Positions 29,270 to 39,627 of a DNA stretch of 64,000 bases are shown piece after piece (the stretch's first letter is position 1; every line of letters begins with the position of its first letter). A model generated the notes under the pieces. The model had not been told where the DNA came from and ran no database searches. It saw only the letters and a program-made list of their open reading frames with translations. The DNA lies in contig NZ_CP025682.1 in NCBI RefSeq assembly GCF_002872475.1, forward strand, positions 1,302,001-1,366,000, in the 5' to 3' direction. The stretch comes from Pseudazoarcus pumilus (GTDB lineage Bacteria; Pseudomonadota; Gammaproteobacteria; Burkholderiales; Rhodocyclaceae). The translations under genes were made by a program, and so were the position numbers.

Positions 29270-30802
29270 TCAGGCGATGGCCACCGGAATGCCGGCGATC
29301 TTCGCCGCCCATTCCTTCGGGCCGGTCTCGTGCACGCTGGTGCCCTGCGCGTCTACGGCCACCGTCACCGGCATGTCGACCACGTCGAATTCGTAGATCG
29401 CCTCCATGCCCAGGTCTTCGAAACCCACCACCCTGGCGGTCTTGATGGCCTTGGAAACCAGATAGGCCGCGCCGCCCACCGCCATCAGATAGGCGGACTG
29501 ATTGTCGCGGATGGCCTCGATGGCAGCCGGGCCGCGCTCGGCCTTGCCGACCATGGCGATCAGTCCGGTCTGCTCCAGCATCATGCGCGTGAACTTGTCC
29601 ATGCGCGTGGCGGTGGTGGGGCCTGCCGGGCCGACCGCTTCCTCGCGCACCGGGTCGACCGGGCCGACGTAGTAGATGATGCGGTTGGTGAAGTCCACCG
29701 GCAGCTTCTCGCCCCTGGCGAGCATGTCGCCGATGCGCTTGTGGGCGGCGTCGCGGCCGGTGAGCATCTTGCCGTTGAGCAGCAACACCTGGCCGGGCTT
29801 CCACGAGGCCACTTCCTCCTTGGTCAGCGTGTCCAGGTTCACGCGCGTGGCGACTTCGGTGTCGGCCTGCCAGGTCACGGCCGGCCAGTCTTCGAGCTTG
29901 GGGGTTTCCAGATGCGCCGGGCCGGAGCCGTCCAGATGGAAATGCACGTGACGCGTGGCCGCGCAGTTGGGGATCATCGCCACCGGCAGGCTGGCGGCGT
30001 GGGTGGGGTAGTCGAGGATCTTGACGTCGAGCACGGTGGTGAGCCCGCCCAGACCCTGCGCGCCGATGCCCAGCGCATTGACCTTGTCCATCAGTTCCAG
30101 ACGCAGTGCCTCGACGCGCGAGAGCTCGGCGCCGCTGGCGGCCTTGTCGCGCAGCACGTGGATGTCGCACGGCGCCATCAGCGATTCCTTGGCCATGAGC
30201 ATGGCCTTTTCGGGCGTGCCGCCGATGCCGATGCCGAGAATGCCCGGCGGGCACCAGCCCGCGCCCATGGTCGGCAGGGTCTTGAGCACCCAGTCCACGA
30301 TGGAGTCGGACGGGTTGAGCATGGCGAGCTTGGACTTGTTCTCCGAGCCGCCGCCCTTGGCCGCACAGGTCACTTCCAGGCCGTCGCCCGGCACCATCTC
30401 GACGTGCACCACGGCCGGGGTGTTGTCCTTGGAGTTGCGGCGCGCGCCGGCCGGGTCGAGCAGCACCGAGGCGCGCAGCTTGTTGTCCGGGTGGTTGTAG
30501 GCGCGGCGCACGCCCTCGTCGACCATCTCCTGCAGGCTCAGCGTGGCGTCCCAGCGCAGGTTCATGCCGATCTTGAGGAACACCACGGCGATGCCCGTAT
30601 CCTGACAGATCGGCCGGTGGCCCTCGGCGCACATGCGCGAGTTGGTCAGGATCTGCGCGATGGCGTCCTTCGCGGCCGGGCTTTCCTCGCGTTCCCAAGC
30701 CTTGCCGAGTGCCTGGATGTAGTCGAGCGGGTGGTAGTAGCTGATGTACTGGAAGGCGTCGGCGACGGACTGGATCAGGTCGTCCTGGCGGATGACGGTC
30801 AT
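29270..30802 (-). CDS. fumA: Fumarate hydratase class I
   Basis: 510 residues, the iron-sulfur class of fumarase (fumarate to malate in the TCA cycle). The three presumed [4Fe-4S] ligands are Cys66 (PICQDTG), Cys184 (GWCPPG) and Cys280 (PNCAATRH). The C-terminal domain carries [13 protein letters not shown] and [13 protein letters not shown]. The longer upstream frame is not used: [10 protein letters not shown] is the family start, with GGGAG about 11 bases ahead. It is divergent from acs across 217 bases. Class I fumarases are oxygen-labile; no class II fumC is in the window. Confidence 0.95.
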   Translation of the reverse strand: MTVIRQDDLIQSVADAFQYISYYHPLDYIQALGKAWEREESPAAKDAIAQILTNSRMCAEGHRPICQDTGIAVVFLKIGMNLRWDATLSLQEMVDEGVRRAYNHPDNKLRASVLLDPAGARRNSKDNTPAVVHVEMVPGDGLEVTCAAKGGGSENKSKLAMLNPSDSIVDWVLKTLPTMGAGWCPPGILGIGIGGTPEKAMLMAKESLMAPCDIHVLRDKAASGAELSRVEALRLELMDKVNALGIGAQGLGGLTTVLDVKILDYPTHAASLPVAMIPNCAATRHVHFHLDGSGPAHLETPKLEDWPAVTWQADTEVATRVNLDTLTKEEVASWKPGQVLLLNGKMLTGRDAAHKRIGDMLARGEKLPVDFTNRIIYYVGPVDPVREEAVGPAGPTTATRMDKFTRMMLEQTGLIAMVGKAERGPAAIEAIRDNQSAYLMAVGGAAYLVSKAIKTARVVGFEDLGMEAIYEFDVVDMPVTVAVDAQGTSVHETGPKEWAAKIAGIPVAIA

Positions 30803-31019
30803 GGTGCTTCTCCCGGGGAAATGCGGCGGCCTGCGGGATTCTACCAGCGCGGTTGCCGGGGGTATCATGTGCTCAGGGCAGGGTGCCGTCGGACTAGGCC
30901 GTAAGTCGTATGTAAGACACATCTTCTTAAATGAAGGCCAGTCTGCCGATCGGCATCCGCGCCGGTTCCGGCCCGCGACGGGCCGGTGTCAGAGCCAGAA
31001 CAAGCAAGGAGACCACAAG

Positions 31020-32990
<1,971 letters not shown>

Positions 32991-33056
32991 GTTCCCGGGG
33001 CAACGATTTACAGGAGGAGGCTGGGCACAAAGGCGCGAGATGAAGGGCCGTTCCGA

Positions 33057-33094
33057 GGCAAACCGACGTCGTCCCGAGACGATGGCCGTTTGCC
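33057..33094 (+). ncRNA. Structured RNA element in the acs 3' region
   Basis: GGCAAAC (33057-33063) pairs perfectly with GTTTGCC (33088-33094). An inner GTCGTC/GACGAT stem (33068-33073 and 33078-33083) closes a CCGA loop. This sits in the 320-base gene-free stretch after acs, 44 bases before a very strong terminator. The layout of a structured stem, linker and terminator hairpin fits a 3'-UTR-derived small RNA, but also a simple 3' stabiliser. No open frame in it looks coding. Confidence 0.4.
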
Positions 33095-33137
33095 GAGGTC
33101 GGACACCGACACACAGGCGTCCGCCCAGACAGGGGGG

Positions 33138-33165
33138 AAAGCGCGCGAAAGCGCGCTTTTTTTTT
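33138..33165 (+). terminator. Strong Rho-independent terminator after acs
   Basis: AAAGCGCGC-GAAA-GCGCGCTTT with nine T. The GAAA tetraloop and perfect stem make this one of the strongest terminators in the window. It ends the acs transcript 148 bases after the stop. Confidence 0.92.
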
Positions 33166-33191
33166 GTCTGCCCGGTCCTTCGCGCGACAAT
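33164..33191 (+). promoter_or_regulatory. Candidate promoter for the exonuclease-symporter operon
   Basis: TTGTCT (33164-33169) and GACAAT (33186-33191) with a 16-base spacer, each 4 of 6 to sigma-70 consensus, directly after the acs terminator and 23 bases before a small open frame. Confidence 0.35.
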
Positions 33192-33213
33192 AGCGGCTGA
33201 TCAGGGAGAGCGC

Positions 33214-33324
33214 ATGTCCGCGATGCATTGGTTTTCCGTGCCGACATTCCGGTTTGTCGGCGTCGCTTCGGCGCGGCGCGGCGCGTACTTGTGCCACCGC
33301 GCTGGCGGGAGGCCTCGCGCATGA
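33214..33324 (+). CDS. Possible 36-residue leader peptide
   Basis: ATG 33214 has GGGAG (33204-33208) 5 bases ahead. The frame runs 36 codons (MSAMHWFSVPTFRFVG, ending GGRPRA) and its TGA overlaps the ATG of the next gene (ATGATG). This is a layout for translational coupling. No family is recognised, the peptide is Arg-rich at its end, and it may be a chance frame. Confidence 0.35.
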   Translation: MSAMHWFSVPTFRFVGVASARRGAYLCHRAGGRPRA

Positions 33325-35474
33325 TGCGCAGGGCGGGGGCGGCGCTGTTCGCGAGTGCACTCGTCGCGCTGATGCTCGCGCCGCTCGCGCTGGTGTTCGG
33401 CCTTTTTTGGCAGCTGGGCGGCGAATCGGTGCGCGCGCATCTGATCGAGGCCGTGCACGGGCGACTCGGTGTCGTGCTGTTTGCGCTGGTATTGCTGCTG
33501 AGCGTCGGCGCGATGCTGGCGTGCCGGCTGCATCGTGCTCATGTGCGTCAGGCCTTCACCCTCGCCGAGGAGATCGAATTGATCGCCGGCGCGGGCGAGC
33601 AACTGCGCATCCGCGAGCATGGCCCGGCTTCGCTTCGCGCCATCGAGCGCGCCGTCAATGTGCTCGCGGCGCGGCGCGAGGCCTTGCGCGCCGATGTCGC
33701 CGAGCAGGTCGCGCAGGCGCAGCGCTCCATCGAGGCCGAGCGCAATCGCCTGGCCGCGCTGATGGGCGAACTCGCGCAAAGTGTCGTGGTGTGCAATCTG
33801 GACGGGCGCATCCTGCTCTACAACGCGCGCGCGAGGGAGCAGTTCCGCGGCCTGTCGGCGAGTCCGCAACTGGCCGACGGGAGCGAACTGATCGGGCTGG
33901 GACGCTCCATCCACGCGGTGTTCGAGCGCGACGTGATCGCGCACGGCCTGGAGACCGTGCGCCGGCGCCTGGCGCGCGGCGACGACCCGGCCGTGGCGAA
34001 CTTCGTTCTGGGCTGCGGCCAGGGCCATCTGTTGCGCGTGCGCATGTCGCCCGTGCTCGCCGAGGGCAGTCGCGAACCCGACGGTTTCATTCTGCTGTTC
34101 GACGACATCACCAGCCAGTTTGTCAGCGAGGCCCGGCGTGATCGCCTGATGCAGTCGCTGACCGACGACAATCGCGCCTCGCTCGCCACCTTGTGTGCGG
34201 CCGCCGAGCAACTCGCCAGGGAAGGGGGTGATGCATCGCAGCGCGCGCGCCGGATCGCCGAGGTCCGCAGCGAGGCGACACGCATGGGCGAGCGTTTCGA
34301 CACCGCCGCGGCGGAACTGGCCGAGGCGCGACGCGCGCGCTGGCCGCTCGAGGAAATGCACGCGACCGATCTGGTCGATGCCGTGCGTGTGCGTATCGCG
34401 GCCGCCACGGGTGTCGCAGTCGAGGTCGAACAGGTCGACGATGTGTGGCTCGAGGCCGACAGTTTCTCGCTGTTGCAGGCCGTGGCCTTCCTCGCCTGGA
34501 GAATCCGCGAGGCGTCCGAAGCGTACACCCTGTCGCTCCGCCTGTTGCGGGTCGCGGACAAGGTGTGTCTGGGTCTGGGATGGAGCGGGCATCCGGTTTC
34601 CGAAGAGACGGTCGCCGCCTGGGAGATCGAATCCATGCGCGCCGCAGATCGTGTTCTGCCGACGACGGTGCGCGAGGTCATCGAGCGTCACGGTGGCGAA
34701 ATGCGCTTCGAGCGCGAGCGCGCACGTGGCCGCATCTGGCTGGGCATGATGCTGCGCGAAGCGGTGGCACGGCCGGACGAGGCCGGCGCGCGCGGTGTGC
34801 CCCTCGCCGACGGGCGACCGGAGTTCTACGACTTCGATATCTTCGACTGGGCGGAGGATGCGCGCGTGCTCGACGACACGCCGCTGTCCGCGCTCAACTA
34901 CACCGCCTTCGATACGGAGACCACCGGTCTGGATCCTTCGGGCGGCGACGAGATCATCCAGATCGGCGCCACGCGCATCGTCAATGCCAAGCTGCTGCGC
35001 GGCGAGTCCTTCGAACAACTGATCGACCCGCGTCGCGCGCTGCGCCCCGAATCGATTGCGGTGCACGGCATCGTGCCCGAGCTGCTGGCCGGCCAGCCGA
35101 CCATCGACGCGGTGCTGCCCGCGTTCCGTGCCTTCGTCGCCGACACCGTGCTGGTGGCCCACAACGCCGCCTTCGACATGCGCTTCCTGCAGCTCAAGGA
35201 GGCGAGTACCGATGTCGTGTTCGACCGGCCGGTGCTCGATACGCTGCTGATCTCGGCGTTGCTGCATCCGAACCAGGAATCGCATCGGCTGGAGTCCATC
35301 GCCGAGCGCCTGGGGGTGACGGTGAGCGCGCGCCACACGGCGCTGGGGGACGCCATCGTCACCGCCGAAGTGTTCATCCGCATGCTGCCGCTGCTCGCCG
35401 AGCGCGGCATCCGTACGCTCGGGGAACTGCGCGAGGCGAGCGAGCGCACCTTCTACGCGCGGATACGCTACTGA
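33321..35474 (+). CDS. Membrane PAS / degenerate kinase-like / DEDDh exonuclease fusion protein
   Basis: 717 residues. Two membrane helices (about residues 8-30 and 48-68) are followed by a HAMP-like linker, a PAS domain (about 145-260, LAQSVVVCNLDGRILLYNAR), and a region resembling a histidine-kinase dimerisation and ATPase module (about 270-475) that lacks a clear phospho-His and clear N and G boxes. A complete DnaQ-type exonuclease follows: Exo I FDTETTGLDP (Asp531, Glu533), Exo II VAHNAAFDMRFL, Exo III HTALGDAIVTAEVF (His672, Asp677). GGGAGG precedes ATG 33321. The next gene starts inside its stop. Similar exonuclease-symporter pairs beside acetate genes occur in other proteobacteria. The nucleic-acid target is unknown. 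Confidence 0.8.
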   Translation: MMRRAGAALFASALVALMLAPLALVFGLFWQLGGESVRAHLIEAVHGRLGVVLFALVLLLSVGAMLACRLHRAHVRQAFTLAEEIELIAGAGEQLRIREHGPASLRAIERAVNVLAARREALRADVAEQVAQAQRSIEAERNRLAALMGELAQSVVVCNLDGRILLYNARAREQFRGLSASPQLADGSELIGLGRSIHAVFERDVIAHGLETVRRRLARGDDPAVANFVLGCGQGHLLRVRMSPVLAEGSREPDGFILLFDDITSQFVSEARRDRLMQSLTDDNRASLATLCAAAEQLAREGGDASQRARRIAEVRSEATRMGERFDTAAAELAEARRARWPLEEMHATDLVDAVRVRIAAATGVAVEVEQVDDVWLEADSFSLLQAVAFLAWRIREASEAYTLSLRLLRVADKVCLGLGWSGHPVSEETVAAWEIESMRAADRVLPTTVREVIERHGGEMRFERERARGRIWLGMMLREAVARPDEAGARGVPLADGRPEFYDFDIFDWAEDARVLDDTPLSALNYTAFDTETTGLDPSGGDEIIQIGATRIVNAKLLRGESFEQLIDPRRALRPESIAVHGIVPELLAGQPTIDAVLPAFRAFVADTVLVAHNAAFDMRFLQLKEASTDVVFDRPVLDTLLISALLHPNQESHRLESIAERLGVTVSARHTALGDAIVTAEVFIRMLPLLAERGIRTLGELREASERTFYARIRY

Positions 35475-37522
35475 TGGCGGGGCGGGACGGCTTCGCGCGA
35501 AGGCTGCTGCGCAACTACCTGATCTACGCGGTGGTCTTCGTCGCGTTGCTGGTGGCGCTGGCCGTGGGCGAGCGCCACGGCCTGTCGGAGGCCACCATCG
35601 GCATGGTGTTCCTGTTCGGCACGGTGGGCATCTATGCCGGCATCGGCGTGGCCAGCCGCACATCCGACCTGAACGAGTACTACGTCGCCGGGCGGCGTGT
35701 GCCGGCGGTGTTCAACGGCATGGCGACCGCCGCCGACTGGATGAGCGCGGCGTCCTTCATCGGGCTGGCCGGTTCGCTTTACTTCTCGGGTTTCGAGGGG
35801 CTGGCCTTCGTCACCGGATGGACCGGCGGTTTCGTGCTGGTGGCGCTGCTGCTCGCCCCCTATCTGCGACGCTTCGGGCAGTACACGATTCCGGATTTCC
35901 TCGGCGCGCGCTACGAAGGGCATGTGGTGCGCATCGTCGGCCTGGCTGCCGCGGTGCTCGCGAGCTTCGTGTATCTGGTCGCGCAGATCTATGGCGTGGG
36001 CCTGGTCACCAGCCGCTTCGTCAGTGTCGAATTCGAGATCGGCTTGTTCATCGGTCTGGCGGGCATCCTGGTGTGTTCCTTCCTGGGCGGCATGCGCGCG
36101 ATCACCTGGACCCAGGTCGCGCAGTACCTGGTGCTGATCGTCGCCTATCTGGTGCCGGTGACCATGCTCGCCTACAAGAGTACCGGCGTACCCGTGCCGC
36201 AGCTGATGTACGGCCCGGTCATGGAAAAACTGTCCGAACGAGAAGGCGAGCTGATCTGGGACTGGCGCGAGGCCGAGGCGCGCGAGCTGTACCGTCAGCG
36301 TGCTGAAGACTACGTGCAGCGCATTGCGGGGTTGCCCGAGTCGCTCGAAACAGAACGGCGCGAGCGCGCGGCCGAGCTCAAGGCCTTGCTCGCACGCGAC
36401 GCGCCGGCGCGCGAGATCGTGCAGCTCGAACGCGCGCTGCGCGACATCCCGCCCACGCCCGAGGCGGCGCGCGAGGCCTGGAGCGAGGCGCGCGACGAGG
36501 CCCTGCGACGCGCCGAGGTGCCCAACCGCTTCGCCCAGGCCCATCCGGGCGTATTGCCCGAACAGGAGGCCGAGTCGCGCAACAACTTCATCGCGCTGGT
36601 GTTCGTGCTGATGATCGGCACCGCTGCATTGCCTCACATCCTCGCGCGCTACTACACCACGCCGGGCGTGACGCAGACGCGAAGTTCGGTGTTCTGGACG
36701 CTGTTCTTCATCCTCATGCTCTATCTGGCGGCCCCGGCCTATGCGGTCTTCGCCAAGTGGGAGGTCTACAGCAACGTGGTCGGCACCGAGATCTCGGCGC
36801 TGCCCTCGTGGGTGGCCTCGTGGGGCAAGGTCGGCATGGTGCGCTTCGAGGACATCAACGGTGACGGCATCCTTCAGCTCGCCGAGCTGTGGCTCAACAC
36901 CGACGCCATCGTACTGGCCACACCGGAAATCGCAGGGCTGCCCTATGTGGTCGCCGGGCTTGTAGCCGCCGGCGGGCTGGCCGCGGCCTTGTCGACCGCC
37001 GACGGACTGCTGCTGACGATCTCCAATTCGCTCTCGCACGACCTGTACTTTCGCGTGATGCGGCCGTCGGCCCCGTCCCATCGCCGGCTGCTGATGTCCA
37101 AGTCCGCGTTGCTGCTGGTCGCCATCGCCGCTGCATGGGTGGCCTCGCTGCGACCGGACAACATCCTGTTCCTGGTCGGCCTGGCCTTCTCGCTGGCGGC
37201 ATCGGCCTTCTTCCCGGCGCTGGTGCTGGGCATCTTCTGGCAGCGCGCCAACCGCGCCGGCGCGATCGCCGGCATGCTCTCGGGGCTGGCGCTGACGATG
37301 TTCTACGTGATGCGCACGCATCCCTTCTTCGGTGGCGATGCGGCCAATGCCTGGTTCGGCATCCGTCCCATTTCGGCCGGCGCCTTCGGCGTGGTGCTGG
37401 GTTTCGCCGTGATCGTCGTGGTCAGCCTGCTCACGCCCGCGCCATCGCCGGCCGCCACATCCTTCGTGCGCCGCGTGCGCTCGCCCGAGTCCGACGAGCC
37501 CGACGACGCCTCGTTGCACTGA
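35474..37522 (+). CDS. Sodium:solute symporter family protein (ActP/VC_2705-like)
   Basis: 682 residues, SSS family. It has about 12-14 helices, with LNEYYVAGRRVPAVFNGMAT, TAADWMSAASFIGLAGSLYF and LAAALSTADGLLLTISNSLS as family signatures. A charged, Arg/Glu-rich insertion of about 125 residues (roughly 245-370, e.g. EGELIWDWREAEARELYRQR) interrupts the helices and looks coiled-coil. Such insertions occur in the VC_2705-type symporters. It probably takes up acetate or another small carboxylate with Na+. This is inferred from the acs context and likeness to ActP. It is translationally coupled (TGATG) to the exonuclease fusion. The long frame upstream of 35474 is a shadow of that gene. Confidence 0.87.
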   Translation: MAGRDGFARRLLRNYLIYAVVFVALLVALAVGERHGLSEATIGMVFLFGTVGIYAGIGVASRTSDLNEYYVAGRRVPAVFNGMATAADWMSAASFIGLAGSLYFSGFEGLAFVTGWTGGFVLVALLLAPYLRRFGQYTIPDFLGARYEGHVVRIVGLAAAVLASFVYLVAQIYGVGLVTSRFVSVEFEIGLFIGLAGILVCSFLGGMRAITWTQVAQYLVLIVAYLVPVTMLAYKSTGVPVPQLMYGPVMEKLSEREGELIWDWREAEARELYRQRAEDYVQRIAGLPESLETERRERAAELKALLARDAPAREIVQLERALRDIPPTPEAAREAWSEARDEALRRAEVPNRFAQAHPGVLPEQEAESRNNFIALVFVLMIGTAALPHILARYYTTPGVTQTRSSVFWTLFFILMLYLAAPAYAVFAKWEVYSNVVGTEISALPSWVASWGKVGMVRFEDINGDGILQLAELWLNTDAIVLATPEIAGLPYVVAGLVAAGGLAAALSTADGLLLTISNSLSHDLYFRVMRPSAPSHRRLLMSKSALLLVAIAAAWVASLRPDNILFLVGLAFSLAASAFFPALVLGIFWQRANRAGAIAGMLSGLALTMFYVMRTHPFFGGDAANAWFGIRPISAGAFGVVLGFAVIVVVSLLTPAPSPAATSFVRRVRSPESDEPDDASLH

Positions 37523-37552
37523 GATCGGGGTTCCGTGCGGCGAGAGTTCTGC

Positions 37553-37558
37553 TAGAAT
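37553..37558 (+). promoter_or_regulatory. -10 box of tRNA-Ser
   Basis: TAGAAT (5 of 6) 14 bases before the tRNA. No clear -35 hexamer is visible. Confidence 0.45.
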
Positions 37559-37572
37559 GCCGCGCTCGGCGT

Positions 37573-37663
37573 GGAGAGGTGGATGAGTGGTTTAAATCGC
37601 ACGCCTGGAAAGCGTGTTCAGGGTAATCCCCTGACGCGGGTTCGAATCCCGCCCTCTCCGCCA
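37573..37663 (+). tRNA. tRNA-Ser (GGA anticodon)
   Basis: 91 bases with encoded CCA and a long variable arm (GTTCAGGGTAATCCCCTGAC region), as expected for serine. Acceptor GGAGAGG pairs with CCTCTCC. The anticodon stem CACGC/GCGTG encloses CTGGAAA, anticodon GGA. Confidence 0.97.
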
Positions 37664-37672
37664 CGACCTTAG

Positions 37673-37702
37673 AAAAGCCCTGATTGTTCAGGGCTTTTTC
37701 TT
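37673..37702. terminator. Bidirectional terminator between tRNA-Ser and mgtE
   Basis: AAAAGCCCTGA-TTGT-TCAGGGCTTTT (37673-37698) with T-rich sequence after it on the plus strand and an AAAA/TTTT mirror on the minus strand. It can end both the tRNA and the converging mgtE transcript. Confidence 0.88.
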
Positions 37703-37743
37703 TTCTCTCCGGTTGGTGTGCTTGTCTGATGTGCGATCGGCCG

Positions 37744-39375
37744 TCATAGCAGAAGCACGCTGGCGAGGCCGAGGAAGGCGAAGAAGCCGACGACGTCGGT
37801 CACCGTGGTGAGAATGGCGCTGCCGGCGAGCGCGGGGTCGATGCCCATGCGCTCGAGTACGAGCGGAATGGCGAGGCCGGCCAGGGCGGCGCACAGCAGG
37901 TTGATGAGGATCGCCACGGCAATGACACCGCCGATGCCCCAGTCGCCGAACCACACGACCGCCAGCGCCGCGACCACCAGGGCCCACAGCAGGCCGTTGA
38001 GTACCGAAATGCCCACCTCGCGATTTAGCAGCACGCGGATGTTGCCCCGTTGTACCTGCTTGAGGGCGAGGCCGCGGATGACCAGGGTCAGGGTCTGGCT
38101 GCCGGCAATGCCGCCCATGCTGGCGACGATGGGCATGAGCACGGCCAGTGCGACCAGTTGTTCGAGCGTGGCCTGAAAGCGGCCGATCACCCAGGCGGCG
38201 AGAAAGGCGGCGACGAGGTTGATGCCCAGCCATACCGCACGCCGTCTGGAGCTGACCAGAACCGGTGCGAACATGTCGGCTTCGTCGTCGAGGCCGGCCA
38301 TCTGCATGACGGTTCGGTCCGATTCCTCGCGGATCAGATCGACCACGTCATCGACGGTGATGCGACCGAGCAGTCGCTGCCGATCGTCGACCACCGGTGC
38401 CGAGAGCAGATCGAGGTCCTGGAACAGGAGCGCCACATCGCGACTCGCGGTGTCGACCGGGATGCCCACGACGTCGGTGTGCATCAGTTCCGCCACGGTC
38501 GCATCGAGGTTGGCCGTCACCAGCGCCGACAGGCGCAATGCGCCCTGATATCGTCCCGAACGGTCGACCACCATGAGCATGTCGGTCTGCGGTGGCAGGG
38601 TCTCGAGCAGGCGCAGATAGCGCAGCACGGTGCCGGCCTGGACGTCGGCGCGGACTTCGATCACGTCCGCGTTCATCAGGCCGCCGGCGGATTCCTCCGG
38701 GTAGGACAGCATCGACTCGAGTTGCTCGCGCCGCGCGCCCGCGGTGGCGTGCACCAGCCGGCTGCCGAGTTCGTGGGGGAGGGTCTGGATGAGGTCGACG
38801 AGGTCGTCGAGCTCCAGGTGTTCGACCGCACTGATGAGGTCTTCGAGATCGAGTTGCTGCGCCAGCGCGGCGCTGATCTCGTCGTGAAGATAGGCGAGCA
38901 CGCGGCCGGCGCGTTCGGTCTCGACCATGCTCCAGGCTTCGTTGCGTTCGGCCGGCGGCAATGCCTCGAGCAGGCCGGCGACCTTGGCCGGATGCATGTG
39001 GTGCAGCAGCTTGCCGACGCGCTTGAGCTTGCCCTGCTCGAGGGCGTGGCGCACCGCTTCGAGCTGGCTGATGCCGTCGCCGGACCCGTGCTCTGGCGCC
39101 GCGGCCTCGTCGGCGTGTGCGTCATGCGCCTCACCGGCCAGGGAGCGGCGCAAGTCACCCTTGAGGTGGGCTAGAATGCGCCCCTCGCGCGAAGCTTCCA
39201 CCTGTTGCCAAAGCGCGCTGCGCTGGCCGGCATCGAGGCGCTCGAGCAGCGCCGCGATCATGGCTGGATGCATGCGGTGGAGCAGCTTGCGCACACGCTT
39301 GTTGCGCCCTTGCGCCAAGGCCTGGGTGATCTGCCCGCTCTGGCTCGGCGGGTGCTCGTCGGGTCTGGATGTCAT
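37744..39375 (-). CDS. mgtE: Magnesium transporter MgtE with duplicated N-domain segment
   Basis: 543 residues against about 450 for usual MgtE. Two similar helical segments stand in tandem at the N-terminus (about 16-80 and 104-170). They share RVRKLLHRMHPAMIAALLERL-like and RVGKLLHHMHPAKVAGLLEAL-like cores. The rest of the MgtE_N domain, two CBS domains (about 245-370) and a five-helix membrane channel (about 395-543, with the MPIVASMGGIAGSQTLTL pore segment) follow. It is a Mg2+-gated Mg2+ channel. ATG 39375 is preferred to longer in-frame starts because homologous sequence begins after it. Single-gene unit. Confidence 0.9.
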   Translation of the reverse strand: MTSRPDEHPPSQSGQITQALAQGRNKRVRKLLHRMHPAMIAALLERLDAGQRSALWQQVEASREGRILAHLKGDLRRSLAGEAHDAHADEAAAPEHGSGDGISQLEAVRHALEQGKLKRVGKLLHHMHPAKVAGLLEALPPAERNEAWSMVETERAGRVLAYLHDEISAALAQQLDLEDLISAVEHLELDDLVDLIQTLPHELGSRLVHATAGARREQLESMLSYPEESAGGLMNADVIEVRADVQAGTVLRYLRLLETLPPQTDMLMVVDRSGRYQGALRLSALVTANLDATVAELMHTDVVGIPVDTASRDVALLFQDLDLLSAPVVDDRQRLLGRITVDDVVDLIREESDRTVMQMAGLDDEADMFAPVLVSSRRRAVWLGINLVAAFLAAWVIGRFQATLEQLVALAVLMPIVASMGGIAGSQTLTLVIRGLALKQVQRGNIRVLLNREVGISVLNGLLWALVVAALAVVWFGDWGIGGVIAVAILINLLCAALAGLAIPLVLERMGIDPALAGSAILTTVTDVVGFFAFLGLASVLLL

Positions 39376-39627
39376 CGTCTTCTTCTCGTCGTTCGCTTTG
39401 TCCGGAGCGCGCTCCGCGGGCCCGATCCGGCCGCCCCGGCGCAGCATTGCATCGCGGAGCCCTTCTTGCCAGCCGGGGAACTGCAAGCCCCTCGGGAAAG
39501 CCCGGCAGCCGGACCGAACCCGGGGCCGCGCGAGTCATGCATTCAAGTTTGCCGCCAAGCAAACGTTATTGGCTAATAGAGTCCCCGAAGGGATCGTGAA
39601 ACCCGTAATCGCAGGACAAGCATACCG

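Noticed and set aside
29181..30698. 505-codon minus-strand frame within the fumarase gene
   Set aside because: It is a frame-shifted shadow of fumA; the fumarase cysteines and signatures lie in the other frame.
33038..33165. Small protein starting at ATG 33040 after acs
   Set aside because: The frame runs straight into the terminator hairpin and T tract, and its composition is not protein-like.
34445..35473. In-frame upstream extension of the symporter gene to over 1000 codons
   Set aside because: It overlaps the exonuclease-fusion gene in another frame and is low-complexity Arg/Ala/Gly. The symporter's first helix begins just after ATG 35474.
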